A stretch of 64,000 nucleotides of DNA. Source: Mytilisepta virgata (Eukaryota; Mollusca; Bivalvia; Mytilida; Mytilidae). Position numbers and translations under genes: made by a program. Under the pieces are notes generated by a model. The model made no database searches and had not been told where the DNA came from. It saw only the letters and a program-made list of their open reading frames with translations. The stretch spans positions 108,166,513 through 108,230,512 of the forward strand of contig CM051521.1 of assembly GCA_028015205.1 (NCBI GenBank). Direction: 5' to 3'. How positions within the stretch are numbered: the stretch's first letter is position 1; each line of letters starts with the position of its first letter. This document shows positions 1-15,300 of the stretch, in pieces.

Positions 1-140
1 GTACAACAATAGAATACAACTATTTTATTCTTGTTCTTCATCATTGTAAATATGAAAAAGAACGTATTCGTAACTAGCAACATAAGAGCTACCAGTCATC
101 AAATGTCAATTTTACCAATCTCTATTTTTCAATTTTTCAG

Positions 141-323
141 TACTGTTCCGAAGCAGATGTGAGCAATAAACTCCAATATCCTACTTTTGCACGGACCAAA
201 CCGACAGATTCACAGATTTCCCAGAGTGTCGTTTCCATTTTAGAAACATTTCAATGGAAAAAGATTACCTTTGTACACTCAGACGAAAAAGAGTTCCAGC
301 ATCCTGCAGATACTATATATCAG
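141..323 (+). CDS. Cyclase exon 1 of window: ectodomain, YPTFART segment
   Basis: 61 codons in phase 0 after a pyrimidine-rich acceptor ending at 140; donor GT at 324. It encodes [19 protein letters not shown], the CS-x-LSNK-x-YPTFAR block of ANF-receptor ligand-binding domains, then [12 protein letters not shown], the strand of the second lobe. Confidence 0.93.
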
Positions 324-3300
324 GTACATGTTTGCTTACAGATATTTGGACAAGTCATAAGAATTAAATTTAGCTTTAATATATATTTTAACACATCAGA
401 GATTTGGCGCATCTCAAATAGCAATGAACATTATGTAAACACGCATGTATGGTAATACAAAACCCTGACCAAATTATAATTAGACGTAGCTAAAAATAGA
501 GTTTGAATTCTTCCGGCTAGTATGTTCTTCTTAATATCCCATGAAATCAAGTTTGATGCAAAAGATGTCTACATTTCGTCCATTTACGACACATCCGTTG
601 TGCTAAAGGCTTAAAATGTTGAAGCCGGAACAAAAATTTATACTGCTGAAGAGCAAATTTTAAAACAAAGTGACCAAAAAAAAAAAAAAAAAAAAATAAA
701 TAAATAAAAAAAAAAAAAAAAAAAAAAACAAAAAATGTTATTATTATTACTATTTTTTCTTGCTCATAAAATGCCTATATATATACACTGACAATATATT
801 TGTTTTTAATTTTCAGCTTCTGTTGCAACACAATTTAACTGTAAGCTTTAGGAAATTTTATGAAGGACCGTATTTTCATAAACACACAGAAAATCCATTT
901 ATTCGGATCGTCTCGGAAACATACATTGACACCAGAAGTGAGTAGAGTACACGTATTTGCAAATTTCTCTTGCCAAAATGACTTTGTATTTATATCTGAC
1001 CTACTTGAAATAATATCTGAATACAACAAAATTGATAACAGGAAAGGTCAACAATGACATTTAATCAATGCCAACCCTCAAATTACAGACCCCGGACAAA
1101 AAATAACATAAAATGACACAAACATAAACACAACAGAGAGTCAGGATAGTCATACTTAGTACATGCACTAAACAGTGGTGGGTTAAACGGGTGTTATGGG
1201 TATCCAAAATTTCTCCTTTATCTTTCTTGACGCCGTGGTGTATAAAACATATTATAAAGATTACCAATAAGGTGACCACTTGCTAGAACTGCAAAAATTG
1301 GTTGGATGATACATAATTTAGAAAGCAGAATCAGAATGTGCTCTCTTTAACTTTAAAACTAGCGAAGTCTCTCATAGCTGTTGGTCGGATAATGTCGTTC
1401 TATTAAATGAAAAAAAAATCAGAAATAACCTCCCATGAAGGCTCGTCATTTAGTTCAATAGAAATCGACAGTATTCGTGGGAGGGCAGTATAAATTCAAA
1501 TTCTTTAAGTCAGTGGGACAAAGAGCAAATTTTACAGAATTACACAATAGCCCTTACTGCGAAAAATCATAAGTACACGTAGATATAGTACATTATAAAT
1601 AATCACATAAAAAATTGTATCGACATATGATCAATGCGTTTTTCGTATTGTAACCTCGTAGTGAAATGATTTCTTTTCTGGGCAAGTAAAGCTTACTCAA
1701 ATTTCCCACTTTCCTTCAAAATGACAGAATTATGCAAGTGTGATTAAGATTCTTAGAAAGAATGTAAGACATGTTTGAATATAGTTTTTATATTAAGAAG
1801 TTAAAAATTTCCACAAAATTCACAATTGTAATGGGTTACTGAAAAGGATTAGTTGTTCTTTCCATACGAGAGGCTGTTATGTATTTGTTTTGTAAAGCAG
1901 AACCAATAAATAATACAAGTATACTTCAATGCTGGTTTTGAGAGAAATAAACTCAATAGATTGGAACTTCAGTAGATCGAATTTGACCTTGATACGTTGA
2001 CTTTTTATAATTTTCATTTCAGCAGGTATTTAATTGAACATTATATAAAATTTCATGTTTAACACTGTGTTAATGTGCAAAATAGGAAATAAGTGTTTGT
2101 CAAGTTAGCAGAAATCCCGTTAACAGTGTATGTAAAAGTTTACAGGTGAACATAACAATAGACACATATTAACGTTTATGTGAACTTTCAAGCTAATACA
2201 AATGTTGACCAAAGCCGGATTTTGGTAGCCATGTTGCATGAGGTCTCGACTGTTTGATTTTAACGAGCACATGAAACTATCCTTCTCGCATTTGGTTTTT
2301 CAAATTCAGTAAATGTAATCTCTTCTAAATACCTTTGCAATCAAAAATAGTATTTTATCTAAAGTAAATGTCACCAGTTTCTCTTTAAAAATTATCAACA
2401 GATATATTCATAAATTTAAACAGAGCATATCATTTTACTTTGTGTGATAATGGAAGGATATACCTGTAAAGAACTTCTCATAGGATTGAACACGGAGTAA
2501 ATGATTTCATCTAGGGATGGCCATGTGGTCTTGCACAAGAAGCAACAGTCTCAATAACACATGCACTTAATGGACCTTGAAATGTCTGTTTAATCAAAAT
2601 TGAAGTAAAGATTAGACCGTTTAATGTAATGATGACATATCTTATCAGCTTCATGCTTCATCAATTACTCCATTCTTCATAGAATTTTCATACTTAACTA
2701 TAGAAATGTAGCTGGTTTTTCATTTTATGTGCGAGTATTTATTTTTCTTGACCCCCAGTAGTAACTACGAACTTCCATATAATGGCTGTCAGGCCTAACA
2801 TTTTTTTTATTGATTGATCATTCATGTGACAAAGTTAGATATGTTCACTTCATTTAAAAAGGATTAAGAAAAACATTAGTACTTTCGTAACAACTAACAT
2901 TTGGTAATGATTTTTGCGAAGCCTTTTGACACAATTTATTTGGAATAGAAATTTAATACATCCTATTTTGTTTATATGTCTACGTTGCTTTAAAGGGACA
3001 CTATATTTTCGGTATACGTATATATGTAGTCATATTGTTACACATAGCCTATACTATACATTTTTTGAAAGTTTCGGTCACAAACATTCTAATCAGAACA
3101 ATAGTTTTCTTCTTTTTTAAAAGATAAAAATTAAAGGCAACAAAGTTGTTGAAAGATACTTTAAATGCCATATATTTTTACTCAATTATCAATAAAAAGT
3201 TTTTGATGTTTATAAATGTATTACATACGAATATGTTTGAACATCAGACCATTGATAGGAAGAAATTGAACTAGACAAAAAAATAGCATCAGAGTATTAA

Positions 3301-6300
3301 TACGAAAACAAACAGAATTAAACATAAAAATTAAACCTCAAATCAAGTACATATGTGTAATTTTCTTACTCTTTTTAAAAATGACGTTATTTTTACAATA
3401 GCATTCGCTTGTGGTTACTTTGTGACTTTTATGAACTGAGCCATCATTGAATTGAAAAAAGATAAACATTAATCAGAATGATTGACAGCTGTAGGATTTG
3501 ATTGATTGCTACGTAAGTTACCTGTTGATAGTTAAATGAAATGCACCTTCCCTTGTACACTCTTGGTACTGATGAACAAATGGATAATATTTAATGTGCA
3601 ATATGAACAAGAATGCTTTTCGTTTTTCAAGTTTTAAAGATCGATATAGGCTTATTAACATTTATATTCCCGAGCAATTTGAAAATCGGGCCCATCATCC
3701 AACGCCTTCATAATGAAAGGCATATGTTAGATTATTTAAAATGCGGTAAGCTTTCCCCGGGTTGCCAATAATTCAAAAGAAAACTACCAGACGAACATTC
3801 TTTCTGTGACTAATAATACTAGTTGTATTCAACATATGAAATAACAATAGCAATATAAACTTTAATATGAATGAGTATGTTAATATCGTTCTTCGTTTAT
3901 CACAAAATGTAAATCATTTTGAACATAATAAAAACTAGACAGTGATCCCCGCACCCCCTGGAAGTATTTTGGCCACTTACCTATAGTCAAAAATATAAAA
4001 CCTTATTCCCATCCAAAAATAGTATGCAATCATTCTATAAAGAAATTAAATCAATAAACCTAATGAAAAATTAAAAAAAAAACCGTCACAAGCTTAAACT
4101 GACATTTTTTTTTAAAATTTGACCTGAGTGAGCCCCCGGTTTAAAAATCGATATTCTAAATCCTTGTTGTGTAACTACATGTAGTCGTGGACAGTACTAT
4201 ATATAAGCAAATTGAATAAATTGCAAAATGAGTTAAGGTCACAGCTTAGATTGAAAATTGAAATTTTCGACCCCTGTGGACCCCAATTTTAGAATATGAA
4301 AATTCTAAAACCTTATTGTACGGTATTGTATACTCTAGCGTTCTCTTAAATAATCTTGACTTCTTCGCCACGGGTCTCATGATAACGATAGCTTCGTGGT
4401 CAATCAAGACTTGCTTAGATTGGTTGATACATTCACACACAAATCAACATGTAACATAATCGTACTCCATTTTGCTTAACAAGTCTATAATGAAACAATA
4501 AATAACTCAAGGCTGAAATATTGAAAGCCAAAAGAAAAACCCAAAGTGTTGAAAAGCAAATATAAATGCCAAAATTTAATTACGCTCTAGTATCACCTAA
4601 CTGGGAATATAATAGTGCACTAACGACGGCATCTACTCAGTGGTAGCATTAAATATTCTGTTATATATATATATATATGTGGCACAGCATATACAATTTT
4701 CTTGATATTGTCAACTCATAAGTTCAATAATAATAAAACAGCAGAAAATGACATACCTATGAGTCAAATGCATAAAATAAATAGCCCAAACAAAAATGGC
4801 AAAGAGCAGAAAACACAATATAAAATAAATAATGGGAATAGTTTTATCTGGTACACACACATGTCAATAGCAGATACCAAAAATGTTGAAGAACAATTAG
4901 AATGCAAAAATAAGTTTATGTGACGACAACAAAGTAAACATCCATGCTCAGCTGATTTGCGTTCTATTTCGCCATTTTTGAGTTGGAATTTGGACAATGT
5001 TTCGTTAATGTTATTTTAGTTTAATAGAACGACAGTATCCGACCTGCAGCTATGAGAGTCTTAGCTAGTTTTACAGTTAAAACGATCAAATTCTCATCCT
5101 GATATCTAAATTATGTACCGTCCAACCAAATTTTTCAGTTTTAGCAAGACGTCACTTTGTTGGTTATCATGCTGTATTGGATTTTATAGTATGTTTTATA
5201 CACCAGAGTGTCAGGATAGATGGAAGTTTGGGTTACCATAAAACCGGTTTAACCCCACCACTGTGCAGTGTCTGTACGAAATCAGACTATCCTGTTCCTC
5301 TGTTGTGTTATGTTTGTTTTGTGCTCTTTTATGTATTTTGTCCTGGGTTCTGAGTGTTGGGTAGTGTTGATTGAGTGTTATGTCATTGTTGACCTTTTCC
5401 TGTTATCCAGTTTGTTGTTTATTGTTGACAATTTCTTTTATATTCATTAAAACATCATCAAGAGACACGGTTGGTACAAAGTACAAAGCCTGAGTTCAAT
5501 GGATGAACAAATTGGTCAACATAAGTGTAAATCATCTCAATTGAAGGAAATTGTACCAATTCAAGACTCTTATATGGAAGTGTTTGAGGAATAAACATTC
5601 TATATCATCGATAATGATGAGGATATATGCTGACAATATGGTACAAATAAAGGAAGTTTAAATTGAGGCTTAAATTATCAAGGAAAAGCATAATTTCCAT
5701 TGGTAAAGTTTTGTAATAACGCAAAGGCGAATGTTGTGTTAATATTCACGAAAAACTAACCAATTTAATACTGGACTATAAAGCACAACGCATATTGCTC
5801 TTATTCATTTTGAAAATCGCTGTTATTCTTAAACAGTTAACATCGTCCTGGAGAAGCGTGAAATATTTGCCACTGGACGCTAAACAACAATCAATCGACA
5901 GTTAACCCAAAATATCTTACGCCCTTGAGCAATATACCGCTTGTCATTTATGTGCGTCTTTTTAAAGTGTACCAATAAAAAAAAATAAACTAATAGGAAC
6001 ATATTGATGTAAATACTGTCATTTATATGTACATATTTATATTTCGCGCGAAATAAAATTCATACAATATAAAAGATAGTGTAAAAAGTGAAGTAAGGAC
6101 TAGTTTGTTTGTGGTATATATTTGTGCAAGTTATTTCTTTATAACCTTTATTACCGAAAATAATACTTTCCGTTCCAATAAATGAATAAAGTAGAGTTAT
6201 AAATTCCTCAAATGATATTCTGAATGGCCAGAAACATCATACAGTACATTTGATGGGACTGACATGATCATTTCTTCGTGTAACATAATGTCTAATGCTG

Positions 6301-9300
6301 TTATTTCTTCAATAAATCAAGAAAATTGCTTTGTAAATCTTCCCTAGGTTAGAACTGTCCAATACAATTGTCATATATTGACACTTTCCAGTATTATTGT
6401 GTTGATTCAAGCATTATGTTGTACAAAGTATTGGAAATATAATTAGGTTGTCATCTCTGAACAGTAGAGGGAGTTTTTGAGATAAACAAGTTTACACTCT
6501 GTATGGACCCTTTTCCTCCGAGTGGATGTTCATTTACTTTTTATAGTTCTATAACTGTCAGTATCTATTTTGTTATCTTATCTTGGGAAAATAACTTTAT
6601 GTTGTTCCATATTTTTTTCACGAAATAAAAAGCCCTCTGGTGTACTTAGTAAAGCATCAATTGAAAAGTGACAACTTTTATTAAAACTATGATTCCCTGG
6701 GCGATCAAAGTTAGGAAAACGGTTAGGAAATTATTTAGTTTATAACATCATTACAAGGAAGTGTTTTCAGAAAGGAATTACATTTTGTTATTGCTCATAA
6801 TTATCTTGGACAGTAACGAAAGGCCACATAACAATTCCGTAACCTTGATGATCCATATATGATTGACTTTTGCTGAATATTGTGCAGGGTAGAGATCCGA
6901 CCAACTCTTACATATCTAGTTCTACAAAACTTGTATCAGAGAATAGTCGTTATTACCATTGAGTCAATACCTCTGCTGGTGGAATTCAAGTCTAGGAGGA
7001 TATCACAAGCTCAGTTGCTGACACTGATATGAAAATGATAGTTTAAACTTACTGCTTAAGAATATTAAATGTTTGGAAAACTAAGGAATAGTATCTTTCC
7101 ATGGCTATATCCTTAGATAGTTTTAGCTTAACCCTTTTGGTTAGTTTGGCCTTTGAATTTACTCTTCGACGTTTTGGAACACTTATTCAGATTTCACCAT
7201 TTAAAAGTTCTTGAACTTAACCGATGAGTCGTAAATCGACGGAATGTGCACATCTTGCACATCACTATTGGTCGAGTATTGAATATGTATATAACAGTAA
7301 ACTGGCGTAAACATGTTGCCTCATCACTTTTATTCATATTTTGCAATAGAAAAAACAGAACAGCAAGAAAGGAGAAAAACAAACGCTATTCACAAACTTT
7401 TAGTACTTTTAACATTAAGTTATAGTATAGCGTTCTCCCATTAACACCACCAGTTTTTCATGGTATCCACCCTTTTGTATCGACAATAACTTTTACTGGT
7501 ATTTTGATGTTTGTAATGCTTTGTTTGTATTGTATAATTTTTTATTCCCCTGCGACAAAGAGTCGGGGGAATATTAATTTACCCATCTCCGTCCGTCTGG
7601 GTATAGATTCATGGTTTGTCCGGCTATCCCCTCCTATAGTTTTATAGCTACAGCTTTAATATTTTGTAGGATGTTGATACCCAAAATGGGGGTGTGCGGA
7701 ATTTTGATTTATGTCAAATATTCTCAAAATGACAGGTAGTTGGGCTTGTTTTATAATTTCTTATGGCTACGCGAGGGAATCATTTGTGTCGTACAGAGAC
7801 ACTTCATTTTAAAAAATCACTACTAACAAAACAATTTTGTCCATAATTATCAAGTGCGGGGGCATTCTTCTTTTCTAGTTTAATCATATTTTATCAATGT
7901 TTTGGCTTTGAACTCCAAATAATGAAAATAATATGTGCCTATGGTGCATGACAATCAATTTAATATCTACACGTCTTTTTTTTCTTTCAGTATATGTGAT
8001 GTTGGGACATCCGTACGAATACATTGGCCTTATGGACCATTTGGACGACAAAGGACTGCTTGAAACCGGAGAATACTTTGTAGTTGGTGTTAATCTACGG
8101 CAATACGATCCATTGATTCCGCACCAATACTTAGAAGGTAAGAAAAGGGCGGCCCACTAATTCCACATCAATACTTAGAGGGTAAGGCTGATTCCATTTT
8201 AATATTTAACTTCAAATTTGATCCTTATTATTGGCATCTATACTTTAAAAAATAACTCAGTAAGTCTAACTGAACTGAAACCAGTTTGTAGAAGGTAAGA
8301 GAATAAACATGCTGTTGCAAGACAGTAAACTCATCAGGGAAGGCAAAAGTCAACTTATTACCATAATAAATCCACGCAAGCCACAGGAAACTCGACAGTC
8401 ACATAAAATTCTCGATGGCCATACGCTGATCCTTTTATTATCAATCATTATCATGTTAAATCATTGAAGGTCACGGGAAAACCTTTAGATTTTATCATCC
8501 TATTAACATGTTAATCATTGATAGTAGCAGAACAACCATTCGAATTGTCTCAACCCGATGCCACGTTAAATAACAATAGGGCATACAACAACCTATGGCG
8601 GTGTTAAACTCTTACCGTGTTAAACCATTGGAGGCCACGGGACAACCTTAGATGAAGATATCTTTGACTTCGAACGGTCTGTTTTAGAATTTTCTGGGGT
8701 CGTCAGACTCCATACAAAATTATTTGTCAAAGTTTATCTAATTTTCAGTTTTCCTAGAAAACTTGTATGTTTCACTTCTGTAATTGTTTAAATAATTTTA
8801 CACTACAATACAAGATCAATTTGTTTTGCATCTTACAGCCCCGGGCTTACAGCCTATAAACTTTTTTATTGTAGGAATTTTTGATAGAAATGTATCCGAC
8901 TCTATTGTTAAAGCGTTCCAATATTTTATGGGAGTAGTTCAGTCACCGCCTGTGTATCCTGATTATCAGAATTTTACAGAAATCGTAAACCATTATCTTG
9001 AATTACCACCGTTTAATTTTACAAATCCACTTAAGGAATTTGGTATTCCAAAACTTGTAAGTATAATACTAGTTTTATTTCATTACAAAATTGCTTATTT
9101 CATTTATTAGATTTTATCAAACTTATTTGCATGTGTGATTATTATTTTTTTTCATTTCCACTGCACACAAAAACGTTAGTATTTGAGTTTATTATATACG
9201 ATTGCTGTGGATCATTCTTGCAGTACTTCTGTCTTTAGCTATAATACGATTTGTCTATATATTTGTTGAAATTTTCAGTTGAATAATTTTGAAATTCTGT

Positions 9301-12300
9301 CCAATTGACCTTTCCTAGATTTATGCTACCTTGTTTGATTTTATCAATGCCAGTGTTTCGATGATTTGTTTTTGTTTTTTGGTCACGAGTATACATGATG
9401 ATATTGTATGCAAAATTTTTTATTTCAAACTTGATTTTTTAAACATTTCGTAATTTTATAACTGTATTTTTTAGTATAAATTTCATGCATGTATTGAACA
9501 TTGATCTGACAATTTTATACTATTCTGGAGGCAATTTTATTATCTCCCTTGGGTATCCTGATCAAGGGAGAAAACTGACTGATGTTTCTCATTGACTAAA
9601 AACAAGGACGGAGATTCTCCTTAGTTACCAAATACTTTGAAACACCCTTAATATTGTGTAAAATGAAAGTCTAGCGATATCTTAAAAAGTAAATAGATGT
9701 ATTGACAAAATGGATTTTTTCTCAGATTTTGAATTCATCAGTAAATTGAACTTTCTTTCAAATCTTTTCGCCCCTTATTAGATGAAATGATATGTCTCTA
9801 TATTCAAGTTATATTCAATAATAGATTTGTTTAAAAACCAAGATTAGAGAAAAAAGTATTGACTCGAGAATCAAGAAGATTTAGAAAGCTTTAATATTAC
9901 GACAAACATATTGGAATAAAAATAAATAATGCATAATATTAATTTATTTAACTCAATATTAAGTTCTTTTCAAAGAGTAAAAACACCAGTTTATTTTCAT
10001 GATTTGATTAAGGTTCCCTGCTGCCATCATTGTATTCCAGACACTTAAATTAGAAAACCAATCATAGGTTACAATATGTTATGTAATGAAAATCAGAAAT
10101 AATGCTTTCGAAACCCTTGCGCTCGAAATAACAGCAGTAGTTGCGCTTTCTGATAATTGTTTAATTTCAGATAAAACCAGAAGCAGCCTTTTTATATGAT
10201 GCGGTATGGCTATATGCACGCGCAGCTGATGAAACAATCAAAGAAGGAAATGACATTTTTAATGGAACCTATATCTTTAGCAAGCTAGTAGGACAAAGAT
10301 ATAAAAGTACGTAGTTATAAAGCTGTAAAGTTGAACAAATTATTAAACGTTTGGAATATTCCCATCATGCATACCTCTATCTTCGTCCTAAGATGATTTT
10401 TGGCCTCATGTTTTAAATTAATGTGAATTTATTTGGGTACATGTACAAATGTACAAATTTTCGTGGATCTGAAAAATTTGATATTTAAGGATACATAATT
10501 GCCTGGTTGCATCATTTGCTGATATTAAATTAATGTAACTATACATGTATTGTTTTTCGGTAAGTATTTAAATTCACGGTTTCCAACTTTTTCAAAAACT
10601 CAAGAAATCTACGCAAATACAAAAACCCAAGAAATCTACGAAAATGCAAAAACCCAAGAATCTTAGAAAAATTGGATTTTATGAGTAACAATTTATCTAC
10701 AGTACTAATGATTGAAATCTACTGTTCAAGACTATAGGCTATAGTTTTATATTTTCTCATTTTATACCTGAAGCACTATTGATAGACATGATTGATTAAT
10801 ATATATGGATTATTGCTATCATAATTTATTGTTCATTATTATAATCTTAATTCTCAAGGTTTGTAGATTTTCTCAGTTGGCAATTCTGGAATGAATTTCA
10901 AAGATTGTTATAACATTCGATTGTAATAAATATAAATGTATTCATAAAAAGACCAATATGTCTAGATATTAAACTATATTGTGTTATAGTTACTGGGATT
11001 GAAACTGTCTGAAAGAATGTAAGATTTTTAAAGAAAATACTTAAAATGACTAGACCAGTACTTATAAGTAATTGACATATAGTAATTGGTGTTAGAATTG
11101 ACTTTTCTCATAGCTATTTCACTTCCAATCCCGATTTTACCAGTAATTGGTTAACACATCATATATATATAGATCTAATTTGTACGTTTGGTACGCAGGT
11201 GCAATGGGATATATCAACAGAATAAATTCTGTGGGAGATGCTGAAGGCAACTTTTCTTTGATTGCAAGAAAATTGGGCAGTGATGGAAGATATGGACTAT
11301 ATCCGATTGGTGTTTTCCAACTGAACGAAGATACACAAATCTTACCTGTAAGTAGTACAAGTGGAAGTTGAAACATCGATTTGGAGAAAAATATAACAAA
11401 AGATATGAAAACTGATTTGGGAATAATTTTGGTCTATAATTGTATCTGTTAATAGCGAAGCTTGTATAACTTATCCTTACCATAGCACACACGTACTTTT
11501 ATTAATGATAAAGCTTGGCTAACGTATTTCCATAAAAGATGGTGATTGTGATCTTCCTACCTTGTACTGGATACCCAAGTTACATAAGTGTCCATACAAA
11601 CAACGCTTTATAGCTGGATCTGCCAAGTGTTCCACCAAAACCATTGTCTCAACTTTGGACTTCTATTTTAACAGCTGACAAAACGGGCCTCCAAAGTTAT
11701 TGTGAGACAAGCTATTCAAGAAGAGGTATCAATCAAATGTGGATAGTAAAGAACTCCAAAGACTTAAAGGATATTTTACGATATCAGTCTGTAACAGCAG
11801 AAAAAAATTAATTTCTCTATCCTCTATACCACCATTCCTTATTCACAACTGAAGGAGAAGTTGAAAGGTCTAATCCATCGATGCTTTCAAAATAAAAATG
11901 GCAAAAACAGATAAACATACCTTGTCATTGGTAGAGATAAATTTCTTACATCTCATCTATCACAATGAGCTCGAAATTAAGGATACCACAGACACTGCCA
12001 AGTCTGCATCTTATCTTGAACTTTACGACAAACGGGATGACTTTGACTTTCTAATCGTCAACTTACCATTTTTGAGCGACAATATTCCAGAAGCGCCGGC
12101 GTATGGAGTATATATTTCACATCTCGTAGGTTATTCCAGAGCTTGTGACATATACATTGACTTCCTGGACGGAGCCCGGCTCCTGACAGAAAAGTTGCTC
12201 AGACATAGGTACGTTGCATCTAAGTTGAAGTCATCCTTATTAAAGTTTTATGGACGTCATCATGACTTGGTTTAAAAGTATGAAACGTTTCTCTAATGAA

Positions 12301-15300
12301 AATGGACCTGTTCTATTAATGATATCCCTTCCTCATACCGGATTTGACATGGGCAGCATGACGGGTGTCCTACAGGAAGCAGAGACTACTTACTCTTCCG
12401 GAGCACGTGTCTACCCCGGTTTTTTTTGGTGGGGTCCATGTTGTTCATATGTTTTTAGTTTTTAATTGTATTGCATGTATTGTTTTGGTCTTGTCTCGTT
12501 GTTCTCCGGAGTTTGTCAGTTGTTACGATTTTCCCTCCTTCGAATATCCCTTTAGTGTTTCTTGACTTTACTACTTAGCATACAATAGCATACATTAGTT
12601 AGAAGTAAAGATTGGATAACCTATCCTTCCAGTATTATCTTTTATAATACACTATTAAATGTAGGTAAAAGAATGGTTCCATGCCTTCTGTCTTGTCTAT
12701 CTAGCTGATCCACAATCTGGGTAACTGGTCATGAACTAATTTCATAAAACACGATAAACCATGTACTATGAACATATAAGCCTTTAGGGTTTCCAATTGT
12801 TCGAGGAGGGGTGATTGTGTTCTCATATCTACACGTATAAATATTCCTATGATTACCTGCATGATATGATATGAAATTAAAAAAGCCCCGACACATTCAC
12901 TTTTGCTGAAATACCAACTAATGAAATCCTTGTCAATATAAAATAGGGAACAAAAACGGGTCAGATAAACATTAAAGGTATTTTAATGGTTATTTTGTCA
13001 TTATGTTTTGTGATTCCCACATCCACTACGTAGGAATTTCATTTTCCTATGTTTTTTGTAGAAATTTCTATTAGCATGTAAAACTCCACCAATTAACTAA
13101 GTCTAATTGTTATTGTAACTATTGTCCGTTCGAGATAAATAAATTAGTACAACGAAATACATGTATGCAGTAAATTGCCATTGCCCAGAGTCATTGATTT
13201 GATGTTTTGCTTTTACCATACCAAATATAATTAAAAGAAAACGAATATAGTATTCAATAAAAAAACATATTTTCAAAGAAAATGTTATTCCAACAATAAA
13301 AAAATGAAGAAAAAACCTGTTATCATGTCTCTCAAAAATATTTTCTTTGTAACATCGATATCTTTTGATCAGACTGTAACTTTGTAGAAAAGGTGTGTTT
13401 TTTTATAAATATATTTTTTTATTTACTGAATTACCTCTTTAGTTATGAAAAAACAATAATACTATTAAAAATCTCCAAACTTTAAACTTTTGTGTTTTAA
13501 AAGTTTAGTTTGTTCTTGACTTTTTTATTTTGCGTTTCTTTTAAATATTCTTTTTCCTCCTCAATTAGAGAATTTTTATTATATGTTTTAACATAACAGA
13601 AATATTTTTATATAATTCCAGAAATTTTCCTTTTATCCCAATGAAAAAATTGAATGGCCGACTGGTAAAATACCGATAGATGAACCATTGTGTGGGTACC
13701 GTGGTCAAAGATGCATTCAACCAGTCAGTAAGTATATGTATTCACATAACTTGTTACAGTTATATATCAAAACTGAAACTTGCAAAAAGTATAATAATCT
13801 ATTGGATGTAGTGTTCTCTTTGTAAAGAATCTTTGGCATTTCATAAACAAAAACTCTAGTAAACCAAGTTGCTAGACCTCAAATTGCTTGATTCAAAACT
13901 TAATATTTAACTTGGTTTTAGCAAATTTCTTTGGTCTACGTCAAACCACTCGTCATTTATCACTCCGATCCATTACATTTGTACTACTTCAGTGTCAGTG
14001 GCCGAGTAAAATTTTATATAAATTATTACGTAGTAACGGTAACATAACAAAACAGATAATATCATAACATTTTTCCGATTATTTGGATTACGGATGATAG
14101 TAATGATAAAGACGGTAGAGGAAACCATTTAGGAATTGTTACAATGGATTTATTACCTTTAATAGTTTTGTTCCTGTACTAATTGGGACATTTTTTTATT
14201 CTACTTTCCTATCTGATTTAATAAATCTCTATAATTACCTTCCAAATTTTGCAATATCCTTCCTTTAATCATGTTAGTTCGACCTGCAATTGAAAAACTG
14301 TATATGATCTTGTGGTGAATTCCAAATATAGAATAATCAAACTGTCTGAAGAATGTTGGATGGTATCAAATAGATATTGCCATTTTATTTCCAATCCAGG
14401 GGGAATTCTGTTTAGACACATTTTATAAAATAATTATCATGCGTAATATAGGATGTCTGACGTCGACATTATCTCCAAAATGTTTAAGCAGCCAGAATAA
14501 AACAGTAGTATTGGCCAATGTATTGTCGTCTCAATAGTCAAACGATTTGGCATAGATATGGTTTCAAGATATTTGTTTTAAATTTTCATTGAATATATAG
14601 ATTTAACATTTTTCCTAAAGTAAGGTTACAATTCAAAGTTGACCTTTCTAGAATTTGTTTTGTACTTATACAATCCCATTGAAATGTTGGGTTCAATGCT
14701 TTGATAGTTTTGTGCTTTCCAAAATGATTACATGGTCAAAAGTACAGTTGGTGATTATTCTGAATAGTTCTTTCCAGTAAACAGTAAAAAGATATAATTG
14801 GAATTATACTGTACTATAGGTTAATGTGATTTGATTGCAAAAAATCAGGAAAATTATCAGGATAATGACTGAATTGAACTGTTGTTTATCAGAAGAAAAC
14901 ATAGAATATTCATTGTAGAAACATACTCATATAATCCTCCAGTATTTTCATTTTTCTGTTAGAATGTTGTGGAGATTTAGAGCTCATAATTATCACTTTT
15001 ATAAAGATTCATCATTTAAACATCTTAAAATGACTAATATACCTAAGGAGCAATCAAGAAAACGTAATCCATTAGACAGACACACCCGTGAAGACAAATG
15101 AACAACCACAAGCACAACAAATAAACACAGTAAACTAAAAAACAATGAACAACACGAACTCCTATAAAAATTATGATTGAACCCAGGTACTCCGGAAGGG
15201 TAAGCAGTTCCTGCTCCATATACGGCACCGTCGCGAAGTTCAACAAAGTCAGTCCGGTTTTAAGTCACAAATCGGTGGAGGAACATGAAATGTTACGACA

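Larger units (their letters stand above)
938..7990. other. Cyclase intron 2 (7.05 kb)
   Basis: No exon-like conserved peptide was found on either strand. It contains the repeats at 1060-1415, 5015-5450, 6940-7290 and 7545-7900, and a short TA microsatellite near 4661-4678. The stretches 1416-5014 and 5451-6939 are AT-rich with nothing I could identify. Confidence 0.7.

Noticed and set aside
11898..12275. 125-codon open frame as a host gene
   Set aside because: It is the C-terminal part of a reverse-transcriptase retroelement seen repeatedly in the window, missing its catalytic part.
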